Positions 26,383 to 36,202 of a stretch of DNA of 64,000 nucleotides are shown one piece after another (position 1 is the stretch's first letter; every line of letters starts with the position of its first letter). The position numbers and the translations under genes are program-made. The notes under the pieces are model-generated. The model worked only from the letters and a program-made list of their open reading frames with translations, did not search any database and was not told the DNA's origin. Source of the DNA: Vibrio breoganii (lineage in GTDB: Bacteria; Pseudomonadota; Gammaproteobacteria; Enterobacterales; Vibrionaceae); the NCBI RefSeq assembly GCF_001677275.1, contig NZ_CP016177.1, positions 62,001-126,000 on the forward strand. Reading direction: 5' to 3'.

Positions 26383-27738
26383 TTATCTCATGGTAACAAA
26401 CTCTTCCGAGCCAGTAGGGTGGATAGCCACTACAGAATCGAAGTCTGCCTTGGTTGCGCCCATCTTCATCGCTACAGCGAAGCCCTGAATCATCTCATCA
26501 ACGGTAAAGCCGATACCGTGTAGACCCACTACTTTTTCGTTGTCACCCGCACAGACTAGCTTCATCTTACATGGCTGACGATGCTTGGTGACTGCTGTGT
26601 ACATAGCAGTGAAGCCAGAGGTGTAAACCTTCACGTTCTCTTTGCCGTACTGCTCAATCGCTTCTTGCTCAGTCAGACCAATAGTGCCAATTGGTGGGTG
26701 GCTGAAGACGACGGTTGGAACTAGGTCGTAGTCCATTTTCGCATCAGTCTTGTTGTTAAACAGACGCTCAGATAATTGGCGACCCGCTTTAACCGCAACA
26801 GGCGTTAGCTCAATACCGCCTTCCATGATGTCGCCAACACAGTAGATGCCTTTAACATTAGTCTCTTGGTACTCATCAACCTTGATGTAGCCACGGTCGT
26901 TGGTTGCAACGCCAGTGTTGCTAAGATTGATCACATCAGTGGCAGGGTGGCGACCGATAGCCCAGATTAGCTCGTCCACGTTGTGGGTGTTGCCGTTCTC
27001 TAGGTGCAGGGTTAGGCTGCCGTCCGCTTCTTTTACCACTTCTTTTGGTACAGAGTGAGTATGTAGCGTTGGGCCTTCTGCTGCCATTACTTCGGTCAGT
27101 GTCTCTATGATCATTGGATCGAAGCTACGTAGCGGAGACTCTTTACGCACAAACAGGTCTGTTTGTGTGCCAAGGGCGCTCAGTACGCCTGCGATCTCAA
27201 CGGCAATGTAGCCAGCGCCAACCACAGCCACGCGCTTAGGTTGCGCCTCTAGGTCGAAGAAACCATTTGAGTCGATGCCATGCTCAGCACCAGGGATGTT
27301 AGGGATAGTTGGACGACCACCCACTGCAATTAGGATGTGATCAGCTGTGTATTGCTCACCATCAACCTCAACGGTTTTCTCGTCAACGAACTTTGCAAAG
27401 CCCTTGATCACATTCACTTTATTGTTACCAAGAACACGGTCATATGACTGATGGATACGGCCAATATACGCTTGGCGGTTTTCAACAAGCTTTGACCACT
27501 GAAAGTCTTTCAGGTCTACATCAAAGCCGTAGTCTTCTGCGTAAAGGTTAATAGCTTCAGCAACTTGCGCGCCATGCCACATTACTTTCTTTGGCACACA
27601 GCCAACGTTTACACAGGTGCCACCAAGGTCTTTCGCTTCGATGAGAGCGACCTTAGCGCCATACATAGATGCACGGTTAGCTGATGCAATACCGCCACTA
27701 CCGCCACCAATACAGATGTAGTCAAAATGAGTTGCCAT
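26383..27738 (-). CDS. gorA: Glutathione-disulfide reductase
   Basis: A 451-residue NADPH/FAD enzyme that keeps glutathione reduced. It shows the FAD-binding [13 protein letters not shown], the redox disulfide [13 protein letters not shown], the NADPH domain [13 protein letters not shown], and the C-terminal [12 protein letters not shown] with the active-site His. The start is ATG 27738 ([10 protein letters not shown]), with GGAG six bases upstream. The open frame extends 66 bp further upstream without homology. It lies downstream of rlmJ on the same strand, as in other vibrios. Confidence 0.96.
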   Translation of the reverse strand: MATHFDYICIGGGSGGIASANRASMYGAKVALIEAKDLGGTCVNVGCVPKKVMWHGAQVAEAINLYAEDYGFDVDLKDFQWSKLVENRQAYIGRIHQSYDRVLGNNKVNVIKGFAKFVDEKTVEVDGEQYTADHILIAVGGRPTIPNIPGAEHGIDSNGFFDLEAQPKRVAVVGAGYIAVEIAGVLSALGTQTDLFVRKESPLRSFDPMIIETLTEVMAAEGPTLHTHSVPKEVVKEADGSLTLHLENGNTHNVDELIWAIGRHPATDVINLSNTGVATNDRGYIKVDEYQETNVKGIYCVGDIMEGGIELTPVAVKAGRQLSERLFNNKTDAKMDYDLVPTVVFSHPPIGTIGLTEQEAIEQYGKENVKVYTSGFTAMYTAVTKHRQPCKMKLVCAGDNEKVVGLHGIGFTVDEMIQGFAVAMKMGATKADFDSVVAIHPTGSEEFVTMR

Positions 27739-27785
27739 TGAGTTCTCCAAAATCCTTGTAGTCTTTTTAGTTATATTGGGTGAAT

Positions 27786-28625
27786 TTATTCGGGTACAAC
27801 CCATTCAACCTTAAAATGTCCTGTTGCGGGTGCAATCGCTTGTTTTAATACAGGCAAGATGGCTTGCATCTGGCTTTCAAGTTTCCAAGGCGGATTGACA
27901 ATGATCATGCCTGACGCTGTCATGCCTCTTTCGTTGGTATCTGGCGATACACCCATTTCGATTTGTAATATCTTGCGAATGCCAAGGCCTTGTAAGCCCT
28001 TCAGCATATCGTCGATATCATAGCGATTAACTACAGGGTACCAGATTGCGTAAATACCTGTTGCCCAACGCTTATAACTTTGTGCGATAGCTTGTACGAC
28101 ATCGCGATATTCTTTAGCCAATTCGTACGGAGGATCAATAAGTACTAATCCACGACGCTCTCTTGGCGGTAAGCTACCCTTTAAGCGAGCGAAGCCATCT
28201 TCTTTAAAGATCTTAACTTGGCGGTCACGGTGGAACTCCTGCTCTAGCAGGGGAAAGTCGCTAGGGTGTAACTCAGTTAACACCATGCGATCACCACGAC
28301 GAAGTTGAGCTCGAGCGACGCGAGGAGAGCCAGGGTAGTACCTCAGCTCATCACCTTCATTGAGGGTGCGAATTGAATCAAGGTAGCTCTCTAATTCTTC
28401 AGGCAAATCAGCTTGCTGCCAAAGCTTCGCGATACCTTGTTTGTATTCGCCGGTTTTTTCTGACCATTCATGGGTCAGATCGTAACGGCCTACACCTGAA
28501 TGAGTGTCGTGATAGACAAAAGGCTTGTCTTTCTGCTTTAAGGCGTCAAGTATAAGACTTTGTACAATGTGTTTAACCACATCGGCATGATTTCCAGCAT
28601 GAAAACTGTGACGGTAGCTGAGCAA
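27786..28625 (-). CDS. rlmJ: 23S rRNA (adenine-2030-N6)-methyltransferase RlmJ
   Basis: A 279-residue SAM-dependent enzyme. [18 protein letters not shown] is the conserved RlmJ N-terminus, [15 protein letters not shown] the SAM-binding region and [14 protein letters not shown] the catalytic D-P-P-Y. It methylates A2030 of 23S rRNA. It is transcribed with gorA and divergent from prlC. Confidence 0.95.
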   Translation of the reverse strand: MLSYRHSFHAGNHADVVKHIVQSLILDALKQKDKPFVYHDTHSGVGRYDLTHEWSEKTGEYKQGIAKLWQQADLPEELESYLDSIRTLNEGDELRYYPGSPRVARAQLRRGDRMVLTELHPSDFPLLEQEFHRDRQVKIFKEDGFARLKGSLPPRERRGLVLIDPPYELAKEYRDVVQAIAQSYKRWATGIYAIWYPVVNRYDIDDMLKGLQGLGIRKILQIEMGVSPDTNERGMTASGMIIVNPPWKLESQMQAILPVLKQAIAPATGHFKVEWVVPE

Positions 28626-28741
28626 GGTGACTCCCCAAGTGAGTATGTGATGGGACTAATCCACATTATACTCGACTATTGAATTTTGCATAAGTCGTCA
28701 CTATGTAAACTCTTATAAGACGAAAATAAAAGGGACCCTCT

Positions 28742-30784
28742 ATGTCTAACCCGCTTCTCAATATTACGGATTTACCGCATTTCTCCGAGATCAAGCCAGA
28801 GCATGTTAAACCTGCTGTGGAAAAGGCAATTGCGGATTGCCGACACAAGGTAGACGACGTTCTAAAAGATAACGACAACCCAACTTGGGAAAACGTCTGC
28901 TTGCCATTGGATGAAGTGGACTCAGTTCTTTCACGCCTTTGGTCACCAGTGAGTCATTTGAACTCAGTAGCCAACAGTGAGGAGCTTCGTGAAGCCTATG
29001 AGAGCTGCTTGCCACTGCTATCTGAATACGGCACATGGTTAGGTCAGCATAAGGGGCTTTATGAGGCTTACAAAGCGATCAAAGCAGACTCAAGCTTTGA
29101 CGGTCTGAGCCAAGCGAAGAAGAAAACCATCAAAGACGCACTGCGCGATTTTGAATTGTCGGGCATTGGTCTTCCAGCCGATGAGCAGCATCGCTATGGT
29201 GAGATCAGTAAGCGCCTGTCTGAGCTTGGGTCTAAGTTTTCTAACAATGTACTTGATGCCACTATGGGGTGGAGTAAGCACATTGAGGACGTGAATGAGC
29301 TTGCGGGCATGCCAGAATCGGCATTGGAAGCAGCCAAAGCGGCGGCACAAGCAAAAGAGCTAGAGGGCTACCTACTTACGCTAGACATCCCTTCTTACGT
29401 TCCCGTTTTAACCTACTGCGACAATCAAGAACTGCGTAAAGAAATGTATGAGTCATACAATACTCGTGCATCCGATCGTGGACCGAATGCGGGCAAGTGG
29501 GACAATACTGAGATCATTGCTGAGCAGCTAAAACTGCGCCACGAGATCTCTCGCATGCTAGGTTTCTCTACTTATAGTGAACGCTCACTTGCTACTAAAA
29601 TGGCAGAGACCACCGATCAGGTACTTGGCTTCTTAAATGACCTTGCTAGTAAGGCTAAGCCTCAGGGCGAGAAAGAAGTAGAAGAGCTGCGTCAGTTTGC
29701 AGAAAAAGAATTTGGTGTCACCGAACTTAACCTTTGGGATATCGCTTACTACAGCGAAAAACAAAAGCAAAATCTGTTCAGTATTTCAGACGAAGACCTG
29801 CGCCCTTACTTCCCAGAAAACAAAGTGGTTTCTGGCCTATTTGAGGTGCTTGAGCGTGTGTTTGGCATGCAAGTGAAAGAGCGACAAGATGTGGATGTTT
29901 GGCACGAGTCAGTGCGCTTCTTTGATATCTTGACCATTGATGGCGAATTGCGTGGCAGTTTCTACCTAGACTTGTATGCCCGAGAGCATAAGCGTGGTGG
30001 TGCTTGGATGGACGAGTGTCGCGTGCGCCGCACAACGTCATCGGGTGAATTGGAAACGCCAGTGGCTTACCTAACTTGTAACTTTAACAAGCCGGTGGGG
30101 GATAAACCTGCGCTGTTTACTCATAACGAAGTAACGACGCTATTCCATGAGTTTGGCCACGGTATTCACCACATGCTTACTCAGATTGATGTTTCGTCTG
30201 TGTCTGGCATCAATGGCGTGCCATGGGATGCGGTTGAACTGCCAAGTCAGTTCCTAGAGAACTGGTGCTGGGAAGAAGAGGCGCTGTCGTTCATCTCAGG
30301 TCACTATGAAACGGGTGAGCCTCTACCAAAAGAAATGCTGGATAAGATGCTAGCGGCGAAAAACTTCCAGTCGGCGATGTTTATTCTGCGCCAGCTAGAG
30401 TTTGGACTGTTTGATTTTACTCTACACACCGAGTTTGATCCTGATATTGGCGCGCGAGTGCTTGAAACCTTGGCAGAAGTTAAGCAAAAGGTCGCAGTAT
30501 TACCAAGCCTAGAGTGGAACCGTTTCTCTCATGCATTTAGTCATATCTTTGCCGGTGGATACAGTGCGGGCTATTACAGCTATCTGTGGGCAGAAGTGCT
30601 GTCTGCGGATGCGTACTCTCGTTTTGAAGAAGAGGGCATCTTCAACAAAGAGACAGGACAAAGCTTCCTGAATAACATCCTAGAGATGGGGGGCAGTGAG
30701 GAACCTATGGAGCTATTTAAGCGCTTCCGTGGTCGTGAGCCGCAAATTGATGCCTTGCTAAGACATGCAGGTATCGGGGCTTAA
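28742..30784 (+). CDS. prlC: Oligopeptidase A
   Basis: A 680-residue cytosolic M3 zinc metallopeptidase that degrades signal peptides and short oligopeptides. TTLFHEFGHGIHHML holds the HExxH zinc motif, with the third ligand Glu in the VELPSQFLENWCWE segment. The start is ATG 28742 shortly after AAGGGACC. It is divergent from rlmJ, the same pairing as in E. coli and V. cholerae. Confidence 0.96.
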   Translation: MSNPLLNITDLPHFSEIKPEHVKPAVEKAIADCRHKVDDVLKDNDNPTWENVCLPLDEVDSVLSRLWSPVSHLNSVANSEELREAYESCLPLLSEYGTWLGQHKGLYEAYKAIKADSSFDGLSQAKKKTIKDALRDFELSGIGLPADEQHRYGEISKRLSELGSKFSNNVLDATMGWSKHIEDVNELAGMPESALEAAKAAAQAKELEGYLLTLDIPSYVPVLTYCDNQELRKEMYESYNTRASDRGPNAGKWDNTEIIAEQLKLRHEISRMLGFSTYSERSLATKMAETTDQVLGFLNDLASKAKPQGEKEVEELRQFAEKEFGVTELNLWDIAYYSEKQKQNLFSISDEDLRPYFPENKVVSGLFEVLERVFGMQVKERQDVDVWHESVRFFDILTIDGELRGSFYLDLYAREHKRGGAWMDECRVRRTTSSGELETPVAYLTCNFNKPVGDKPALFTHNEVTTLFHEFGHGIHHMLTQIDVSSVSGINGVPWDAVELPSQFLENWCWEEEALSFISGHYETGEPLPKEMLDKMLAAKNFQSAMFILRQLEFGLFDFTLHTEFDPDIGARVLETLAEVKQKVAVLPSLEWNRFSHAFSHIFAGGYSAGYYSYLWAEVLSADAYSRFEEEGIFNKETGQSFLNNILEMGGSEEPMELFKRFRGREPQIDALLRHAGIGA

Positions 30785-30802
30785 TCCTCGTTAACTCTCT
30801 AT

Positions 30803-30832
30803 AAGCCATCTCAAATTGAGGTGGCTTTTTTT
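30803..30832 (+). terminator. Rho-independent terminator after prlC
   Basis: AAGCCATCTCAA pairs with TTGAGGTGGCTT (one G-U/A-C variation) and runs into seven T residues. The T-run abuts the stop of convergent asnC. Confidence 0.9.
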
Positions 30833-31292
30833 ATGGGTTCACATTGCGGTTGATTGGATTTTGTAGCGAGATAAGGGTTTCGGTAGATTGCACCTCATCG
30901 ATGGCCTGCAATTTATTGATCAGGACATGCTGCAACTCTTCAATTGAGCGGCACATTAACTTAACGAAGATGCTGTAGGCGCCAGTGGTGTAATACGCTT
31001 CGACGACCTCATCTAGGGCGTTGAGCTTCTCTAGCGCTGAATGGTAGTCCTTGGCCGCATTCAAGTTGATGCCGATAAAACAGCACACGTCATAGCCCAA
31101 TTTTTTGGTATTGACGATAACCTCTGTACCTTCAATGACCTCAGCAGCTCTCATTTTTTCAATTCGAACATGAATGGTGGCAGGGCTAACATTAAATCGC
31201 TTGCCCATCTCTGCATAGGGAGTACGGGCGTCCTCCATCAGTGTTTTTAGGATATCTTTATCGAGCTGGTCGAGCATAGGGTTTTGGTTCAT
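30831..31292 (-). CDS. asnC: Lrp/AsnC-family regulator AsnC
   Basis: A 153-residue regulator. The N-terminal winged helix (LDKDILKTLMEDARTPYAEMGKRFNVSPATIHVRIEKM) is followed by a RAM/ACT-like ligand domain (VCCFIGINLNAAKDYHSALEKL). It closely resembles E. coli AsnC, which controls asnA in response to asparagine. No asnA is in this window. It is divergent from rsmJ, with 88 bp between the two starts. Confidence 0.88.
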   Translation of the reverse strand: MNQNPMLDQLDKDILKTLMEDARTPYAEMGKRFNVSPATIHVRIEKMRAAEVIEGTEVIVNTKKLGYDVCCFIGINLNAAKDYHSALEKLNALDEVVEAYYTTGAYSIFVKLMCRSIEELQHVLINKLQAIDEVQSTETLISLQNPINRNVNP

Positions 31293-31380
31293 TGGGGTTC
31301 CTTAAGAGACACAGATAACAAGAATGCGGTAAACTAACGGATATCCTAATCAGGTCGACAGACCCCTAAACTTTAGAGAG

Positions 31381-32163
31381 ATGACGTTGCAGATTCAACT
31401 TCTAGCGCAGTCCGAAGACAAACAATTACAGATCCAAGCATTGGCGGAGTGTTGGGGCTTGCAACATGATCCTGATAGTCAGTTTGCCTTGCAGTTAGGC
31501 GAGCGTCTAGAACTAAAAAAGCTGGATGAGCCTAAACTAGGGTCAATCTTCGTGGACTTTGCTGGTGGAGCCGTGGCGCATCGCCGTAAATTTGGTGGTG
31601 GTAAAGGGCAATCTATTGCAAAAGCCGCGGGTCTCAACAAGGGCGCGACCCCGTGTGTGTTAGACGCGACAGCAGGCCTTGGCCGCGATGCCTTTGTGTT
31701 GGCCTCTCTAGGCTGCAAGGTGCAGATGATTGAGCGCAACCCTGTGGTTGCGGCTTTGCTTGATGATGGCCTTTCTCGAGCAAAGCTGGACCCTGAGATT
31801 GGTGGTTGGGTTAGCGAGCGTATGTCGCTATTGCACGCTTCGAGCCTAGATGCACTGTCGCAGTTAGCTGAGGATAACGAATTTCAACGACCTGATGTTA
31901 TCTATCTTGACCCTATGTACCCTCACCCAGAAAACAAAAAGAAAAGCGCGCAAATCAAAAAAGAGATGCGAGTGTTTCAGACCTTAGTTGGCCCCGATCA
32001 AGATGCGGACGGTCTTCTTGAGCCTGCTCTGCAGCTTGCCACGAAACGAGTCATTGTGAAAAGACCTGACTACGCCAACTGGCTGAATGAGAAGAAACCA
32101 AGCATGGCCATCGAAACTAAGAAAAATCGTTTTGATGTTTATGTTTTGTCTTCAATGACTTAG
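31381..32163 (+). CDS. rsmJ: 16S rRNA (guanine-1516-N2)-methyltransferase RsmJ
   Basis: A 260-residue SAM-dependent methyltransferase. [19 protein letters not shown] is the RsmJ family signature, [19 protein letters not shown] the SAM-binding motif, and [23 protein letters not shown] the D-P-M-Y-P catalytic region. It methylates G1516 of 16S rRNA. The start is ATG 31381 behind AGAGAG. Confidence 0.94.
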   Translation: MTLQIQLLAQSEDKQLQIQALAECWGLQHDPDSQFALQLGERLELKKLDEPKLGSIFVDFAGGAVAHRRKFGGGKGQSIAKAAGLNKGATPCVLDATAGLGRDAFVLASLGCKVQMIERNPVVAALLDDGLSRAKLDPEIGGWVSERMSLLHASSLDALSQLAEDNEFQRPDVIYLDPMYPHPENKKKSAQIKKEMRVFQTLVGPDQDADGLLEPALQLATKRVIVKRPDYANWLNEKKPSMAIETKKNRFDVYVLSSMT

Positions 32164-32218
32164 CTCAAAGGTCAAAAATAAATAGTTGAATTACTGCGGT
32201 GAAATCGCTATATGTAAG

Positions 32219-32233
32219 TAATAATCATTATTA
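32219..32233. promoter_or_regulatory. Probable Fur box
   Basis: TAATAATCATTATTA is a perfect 7-1-7 palindrome. It agrees with the Fur 7-1-7 consensus TGATAATnATTATCA at all but one position per half. It lies 25 bp before the start of the downstream Cys/Lys-rich gene, the usual place for an iron-repressed promoter. Confidence 0.68.
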
Positions 32234-32257
32234 ATTGCATTTGAGTGACGAGGCTTT

Positions 32258-32809
32258 ATGAGTAAGAAAATGTGCAAATTTAATCGCCGAACGATAGAGG
32301 GCAGCTTAGGGGCTATCTATTCTATTGTGGCGGAGCCAAAATTTGTGTGTCGCTCTTGCGCTCGTGTAGCAGGTAGTGGTGAAAACCTGTGTAAGCCTAG
32401 CCCGATCCCACCTCAAGCATGCCGCAATAAGATTGCAGGACCTATTTTAGAGCCGGCCGTCGAAGACTGTGTATTGCTAGCTGAAGCTAAGGCGACAAAC
32501 ACCATTACCGAAATATCATCGGCTAAAAACAAGTCGGAAAAGAAAAAGCAGATTAAGCCAGTGATCGAAGTGGCGGAAAATGCAGAGCAAGACACTATTG
32601 CGAATGAAGAAGTACAGTGTCAGTTGAGCAACAAACAGCTTAAGAAGCAGCGTAAGATGCTGAAGAAGCAGGCGAAAATGTACAAGAAGCTGAACAAGAT
32701 TTTACGCAAAGAGAAAAAGCTTACCAAGAAGAGAAGTAAGCTAGACGCACACCTTAATGAGGTTGTTGAGGCTACCTCTATTCGCGTAGCCTCAAATCAT
32801 CTCCATTAA
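32258..32809 (+). CDS. Unknown Cys-rich / Lys-rich protein, likely iron-regulated
   Basis: A 183-residue protein that I cannot place in a named family. The N-terminal half has Cys6, Cys31-x2-Cys34, Cys45, Cys55 and Cys71 (FVCRSCARVAGSGENLC), which could bind a metal. The second half, about residues 125-165, is an extremely Lys-rich helix/coiled coil (KKQRKMLKKQAKMYKKLNK), which could bind nucleic acid or membrane. There is no signal peptide. It is preceded by a likely Fur box and lies about 0.7 kb from ferritin. Its reading frame is well filled and has a clear ATG after GAGG. Confidence 0.7.
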   Translation: MSKKMCKFNRRTIEGSLGAIYSIVAEPKFVCRSCARVAGSGENLCKPSPIPPQACRNKIAGPILEPAVEDCVLLAEAKATNTITEISSAKNKSEKKKQIKPVIEVAENAEQDTIANEEVQCQLSNKQLKKQRKMLKKQAKMYKKLNKILRKEKKLTKKRSKLDAHLNEVVEATSIRVASNHLH

Positions 32810-32823
32810 TTCCAGAGCTATCC

Positions 32824-32865
32824 TAGAACCAACTAGAACTGTTCCAGAACTGTCCCAGAACTAAT
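32824..32865. repeat. Four imperfect AGAAC tandem repeats
   Basis: AGAAC recurs at spacings of 10, 11 and 11 bases (AGAACCAACT, AGAACTGTTCC, AGAACTGTCCC, AGAAC) between the Cys/Lys-rich gene and the end of uspA. It is helically phased, about one turn per unit. Function unknown. It may be simple slippage. Confidence 0.45.
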
Positions 32866-33286
32866 CTTGAAGCGGCACCACCAATAGGTCGATAGGCATG
32901 TCATGGATCATGTGGCGAGTGTTGGAAAGCAACTTGCCCCAGAAGTCATGATGGTGTCCACAGACAACCAAATCAAATCCTCTTTCTTTTATTGCATCTG
33001 AAAGTTCTTCGACCAAATCACCACGTCCCACGAGAGTGTTACTCACTGGATAATCGAGCTTTTCGCTCAAGTCTTGGAGCTTTTGAGTGGAAAGCTTAGT
33101 GGTCGCGCTCTGACTATCAACCAAATTAACTTCAATCAGTCCTGTGTAGACTTCACTATAGTTAACGTCGATATGAATAAAAGAAAGCTCAGCATCAAGA
33201 GCTTTGGCAAGCTTGGCTGCTCGATTAGCTAAGTACTCACTATGATCTCCTAAGTCTAGGGCAACAACGATATGTTTATAGCTCAT
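32861..33286 (-). CDS. uspA: Universal stress protein UspA
   Basis: A 141-residue single Usp domain (YKHIVVALDLGDHSEYLANRAAKLAKA; C-terminal VVCGHHHDFWGKLLSNTRHMIHDMPIDLLVVP). It lacks the ATP-binding G-x2-G-x9-G(S/T) pattern, like the E. coli UspA subclass. It is induced by growth arrest and stress. It is divergent from ftnA, with uspB beyond, a conserved Vibrio arrangement. Confidence 0.92.
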   Translation of the reverse strand: MSYKHIVVALDLGDHSEYLANRAAKLAKALDAELSFIHIDVNYSEVYTGLIEVNLVDSQSATTKLSTQKLQDLSEKLDYPVSNTLVGRGDLVEELSDAIKERGFDLVVCGHHHDFWGKLLSNTRHMIHDMPIDLLVVPLQD

Positions 33287-33498
33287 GATAGGCTCCTTAT
33301 TCGGGCAATAGAGAATGTATCCTTAATTTCATTCTAGCAGGGCGAGACATATTTTTTGCTGAAGTGATCTGAAGTTGAAGTATTCGACTAACAAAAGAAA
33401 GAGAATTTTGATTTAGGGCAAAGTCTGTTAATTTAGACACATAGCCACATCGTATATTGGCTGAATGACATTAGAGCTATTAAGAAGAGGAACGTCTT

Positions 33499-34026
33499 AT
33501 GCTGTCGGAACAGATGGTTGAAAATTTAAACGCACAAATAAACCTAGAATTTTTCTCATCCAATCTATACTTACAAATGAGTGCTTGGTGTGAAGATAAA
33601 GGTTTCGAGGGTGCAGCAGAGTTTATGCGCAAACATGCCACCGAAGAAATGGAGCATATGCAACGCTTATTCACTTATGTGAGTGAGACTGGGGCGATGC
33701 CAATTCTCGGTGCAATAGATGCGCCAAAGCATGAGTTTGCTAGCCTTGGAGAGGTTTTCCGTGAGACCTACGAGCATGAGTGCATGATCACCGAAAAGAT
33801 CAATAAGCTTGCTCACGTGGCTTTCACAAGCCAAGACTACTCAACGTTCAATTTCTTACAGTGGTATGTGGCAGAGCAACACGAAGAAGAGAAATTGTTT
33901 AAAGGGATTTTAGACAAGCTAGAGTTGGTTGGTGAAAATGGTCAAGCACTGTTCTTCATTGATAAAGACCTAGCAATTATGGCTAAAGAAGGTTCAACCT
34001 CTATCATGGATGTGGCAGCTGAGTAA
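33499..34026 (+). CDS. ftnA: Non-haem ferritin
   Basis: A 175-residue four-helix ferritin subunit that oxidises and stores iron in a 24-mer. The ferroxidase ligands are visible in [26 protein letters not shown] and [19 protein letters not shown] lies upstream of ATG 33499. It is flanked by stress genes uspA and uspB. The presumptive Fur-box gene is nearby on the same strand but separate. Confidence 0.96.
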   Translation: MLSEQMVENLNAQINLEFFSSNLYLQMSAWCEDKGFEGAAEFMRKHATEEMEHMQRLFTYVSETGAMPILGAIDAPKHEFASLGEVFRETYEHECMITEKINKLAHVAFTSQDYSTFNFLQWYVAEQHEEEKLFKGILDKLELVGENGQALFFIDKDLAIMAKEGSTSIMDVAAE

Positions 34027-34103
34027 CTTATCCGTACTCGACTAAACAACTGATTCACACTGGTTGTCTTGCCATTTCCTAGAGAGTGTAGGGAGGAAAA
34101 GAG

Positions 34104-34427
34104 ATGATCAGTGGGGATTTGATTATTTTTGCGCTTATGATCGTAACTGCGGTCAATTGTATGCGTTATATCAGTACATTAAGGGCACTTATCTTTGTGA
34201 TGCGCGAAGCGCACCCTTTACTCTACCAGCAAGTCGATGGCCGAGGGTTTTTCACTACTCAAGGTAATGTCGTCAAACAGTTCAGACTTTTCCATTACCT
34301 CAAGAGCAAAGAATATTCCCAGCATCATGATCCGGTGTTTGTTGACAAGTGCGACAAGGTTAGAGAGCTCTTTATTCTCAGTTGCGCATTGCTTTTCGTC
34401 ACCTTAGTGGCGGCTTTCAGCGTTTAA
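34104..34427 (+). CDS. uspB: Universal stress protein B
   Basis: A 107-residue inner-membrane protein with a helix at each end ([17 protein letters not shown] and [19 protein letters not shown]) and the UspB core [29 protein letters not shown], matching E. coli UspB. AGGGAGG lies upstream of ATG 34104. UspB is a stationary-phase protein linked to ethanol tolerance. It lies 77 bp after ftnA. Confidence 0.93.
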   Translation: MISGDLIIFALMIVTAVNCMRYISTLRALIFVMREAHPLLYQQVDGRGFFTTQGNVVKQFRLFHYLKSKEYSQHHDPVFVDKCDKVRELFILSCALLFVTLVAAFSV

Positions 34428-34482
34428 TTATTAATCTTGTTTGTATCTCTACCCTGCATCTGGGTAGAATGTGCGCCTTTGT

Positions 34483-34512
34483 AAGGGTATGCGGTTTTCG
34501 CATGCCCTTTTT
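34483..34512 (+). terminator. Rho-independent terminator after uspB
   Basis: GGGTATGCG (34485-34493) pairs with CGCATGCCC (34499-34507, one G-U) and is followed by TTTTT. Confidence 0.9.
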
Positions 34513-34536
34513 GTATGACCTCCCGAGATGTAGAAA

Positions 34537-35724
34537 ATGAGTGAACACTTTGATGTCGTGATTATTGGTGCTGGTGCCGCAGGCCTGATGTGTGCTGCTG
34601 AAGCTGGCAAGCGAGCTAGGCGAGTACTAGTGGTTGATCATGCTAAAAAACCAGGACGTAAGATTCTCATCTCAGGTGGTGGCCGCTGTAACTTTAGCAA
34701 CTACGATGTTTCCCCTTCCAATTTCATCTGTAGTAATCCCCATTTCGTGAAATCGGCATTGTCGCAGTACACCAATTGGGATTTTATCTCTATGGTGAGT
34801 AAACATGGCATCGAGTTTGAAGAGCGTGACCATGGGCAGTTGTTTTGCGTGGATTCTGCGAAGCAAATTGTAAAAATGCTACTTGATGAGTGTGACTCGC
34901 AGTATGTACAGTTTCAATACCAGGTTGCGGTAAGCAATATTGATAAAACAGAATCTGGCTATACACTCCTAGCCAATGGTAAACCGATCAGCTGTGAATC
35001 ATTGGTCGTCGCGACTGGTGGTCTATCTATGCCTAAACTTGGAGCAACGCCTTTTGGCTATCAGATCGCCGAACAATTTGGCTTGGATGTGGTACCTACC
35101 ACTGCAGGTTTAGTGCCATTTACTCTGCATAAGCAAGACAAGTTGGATTTCAGTGAGCTGTCTGGGATTGCGATTCCTGCAGAAATTACTGCAGAAGATG
35201 GCACTGTCTTCAAAGAGGCATTGCTGTTTACTCATAGAGGGCTCTCTGGACCATCAGTGTTGCAGATCTCATCGTATTGGCGTGCCGGGCAAAAGGTAAC
35301 CGTCAATTTAGTGCCTGAGGCCGATGTTGCTGAACTGCTGGCGCAGAACCGAGAAAAGCATCCTAACCAATCTCTAAAAAACACCCTATCTAAGGTACTG
35401 CCTAAGCGCCTAATTGAGGTGTTGATTGAGCGTAAACAGCTAGTCGATAAACCTCTAAAGCAATTGAATCACAAAGAGTACGACCAAGTCGTTGATGCAC
35501 TTGAAGGCTGGCAGATTGTGCCTAATGGCACCGAAGGCTATCGAACTGCGGAGGTCACTCTAGGCGGCGTAGACACCAATCATCTTTCGTCTAAAACCAT
35601 GGAGTGTAAAACCCACTCTGGTTTGTACTTCATTGGCGAGGTTATGGACGTAACGGGATGGCTTGGGGGCTTTAATTTCTGCTGGTGTTGGAGTTCAGGC
35701 TACGTGGCTGGGCAGAACGTATAG
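34537..35724 (+). CDS. YhiN/HI0933-family flavoprotein
   Basis: A 395-residue FAD-dependent oxidoreductase of the COG2081 (YhiN, BaiN-like) family. VVIIGAGAAGLMCAAEAGKRARRV is the dinucleotide fold, GRKILISGGGRCNFSN the family signature, and GGVDTNHLSSKTMECK with GLYFIGEVMDVTGWLGGFN the C-terminal flavin region. The C-terminus CWCWSSG is typical. Cellular substrate unknown. It is a single gene downstream of the uspB terminator, as in E. coli where yhiN adjoins usp genes. Confidence 0.9.
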   Translation: MSEHFDVVIIGAGAAGLMCAAEAGKRARRVLVVDHAKKPGRKILISGGGRCNFSNYDVSPSNFICSNPHFVKSALSQYTNWDFISMVSKHGIEFEERDHGQLFCVDSAKQIVKMLLDECDSQYVQFQYQVAVSNIDKTESGYTLLANGKPISCESLVVATGGLSMPKLGATPFGYQIAEQFGLDVVPTTAGLVPFTLHKQDKLDFSELSGIAIPAEITAEDGTVFKEALLFTHRGLSGPSVLQISSYWRAGQKVTVNLVPEADVAELLAQNREKHPNQSLKNTLSKVLPKRLIEVLIERKQLVDKPLKQLNHKEYDQVVDALEGWQIVPNGTEGYRTAEVTLGGVDTNHLSSKTMECKTHSGLYFIGEVMDVTGWLGGFNFCWCWSSGYVAGQNV

Positions 35725-35752
35725 ACATAACTTGTTGAATTGACGGGGGAGC

Positions 35753-35836
35753 GTTCGTACTTCATTGTTTTTTGGGTAATATCTGAGGCTGAACCTTCTT
35801 AGCCGTAATGCTTAATATCACCCTTGCAGTACGAAC
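35753..35836. repeat. Nested three-tier inverted repeat
   Basis: Outer arms GTTCGTACT (35753-35761) and AGTACGAAC (35828-35836) are perfectly complementary. Inside them, GGGTAATAT pairs with ATATCACCC except for one mismatch, and an inner GGCT pairs with AGCC. The 84-bp unit lies between the ends of the convergent YhiN and hypothetical genes. It has no T-run, so it is not a standard terminator. Confidence 0.55.
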
Positions 35837-35854
35837 ACGAATGCGCCTGTCGAA

Positions 35855-36202
35855 TTAAATAATATGCTTACCCATTTTTAGATAGTTTTTCTGTGCGTTT
35901 AAATAGGCTGCTTTTTGTATTTTTAGCTCGGCTTGCATCTTTGAAATTTCTTCAGCGTGAGTGTTGCGCGCAGTCATCGGAAGTTGCTGGTAGAAGTGGT
36001 TTTTTACGGCTAGTTCGCCTTTGATTGCATCATAGCTTCTTTCTGCGTTTATATAAGCATAAAGGTGTTCGCTCATCTGTTGAAGCCTTGCACTTTTCTC
36101 ACTCGCTTCTTTTTTAGCTGCCTTGATTTTTTTTATGCACACAGTACCGGTAGTGCTCACGATGCTAAATACTGAAGTGAATGCAACTAGGCTTAACAAC
36201 AT
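35855..36202 (-). CDS. Unknown small membrane/coiled-coil protein
   Basis: A 115-residue protein with an N-terminal hydrophobic segment (LLSLVAFTSVFSIVSTTGTVCI). It is followed by a Lys/Ala/Glu-rich helix with heptad character (about 25-110: KKIKAAKKEASEKSARLQQM, EEISKMQAELKIQKAAYLNAQ). Its start is 167 bp from one LacI-type operator at 36369, so it could share that divergent promoter region. No family recognised. The reading frame is plausible but not certain. Confidence 0.55.
   Translation of the reverse strand: MLLSLVAFTSVFSIVSTTGTVCIKKIKAAKKEASEKSARLQQMSEHLYAYINAERSYDAIKGELAVKNHFYQQLPMTARNTHAEEISKMQAELKIQKAAYLNAQKNYLKMGKHII

Noticed and set aside
34064..34267. 67-residue open frame ahead of uspB
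   Set aside because: It is in a different frame and overlaps the clear uspB homologue, which has its own ribosome-binding site.
35753..35836. Integron attC site
   Set aside because: The size and fold are suggestive in a Vibrio, but the conserved core-site triplets and GTTRRRY/RYYYAAC ends are not present, and no cassette-like array surrounds it.
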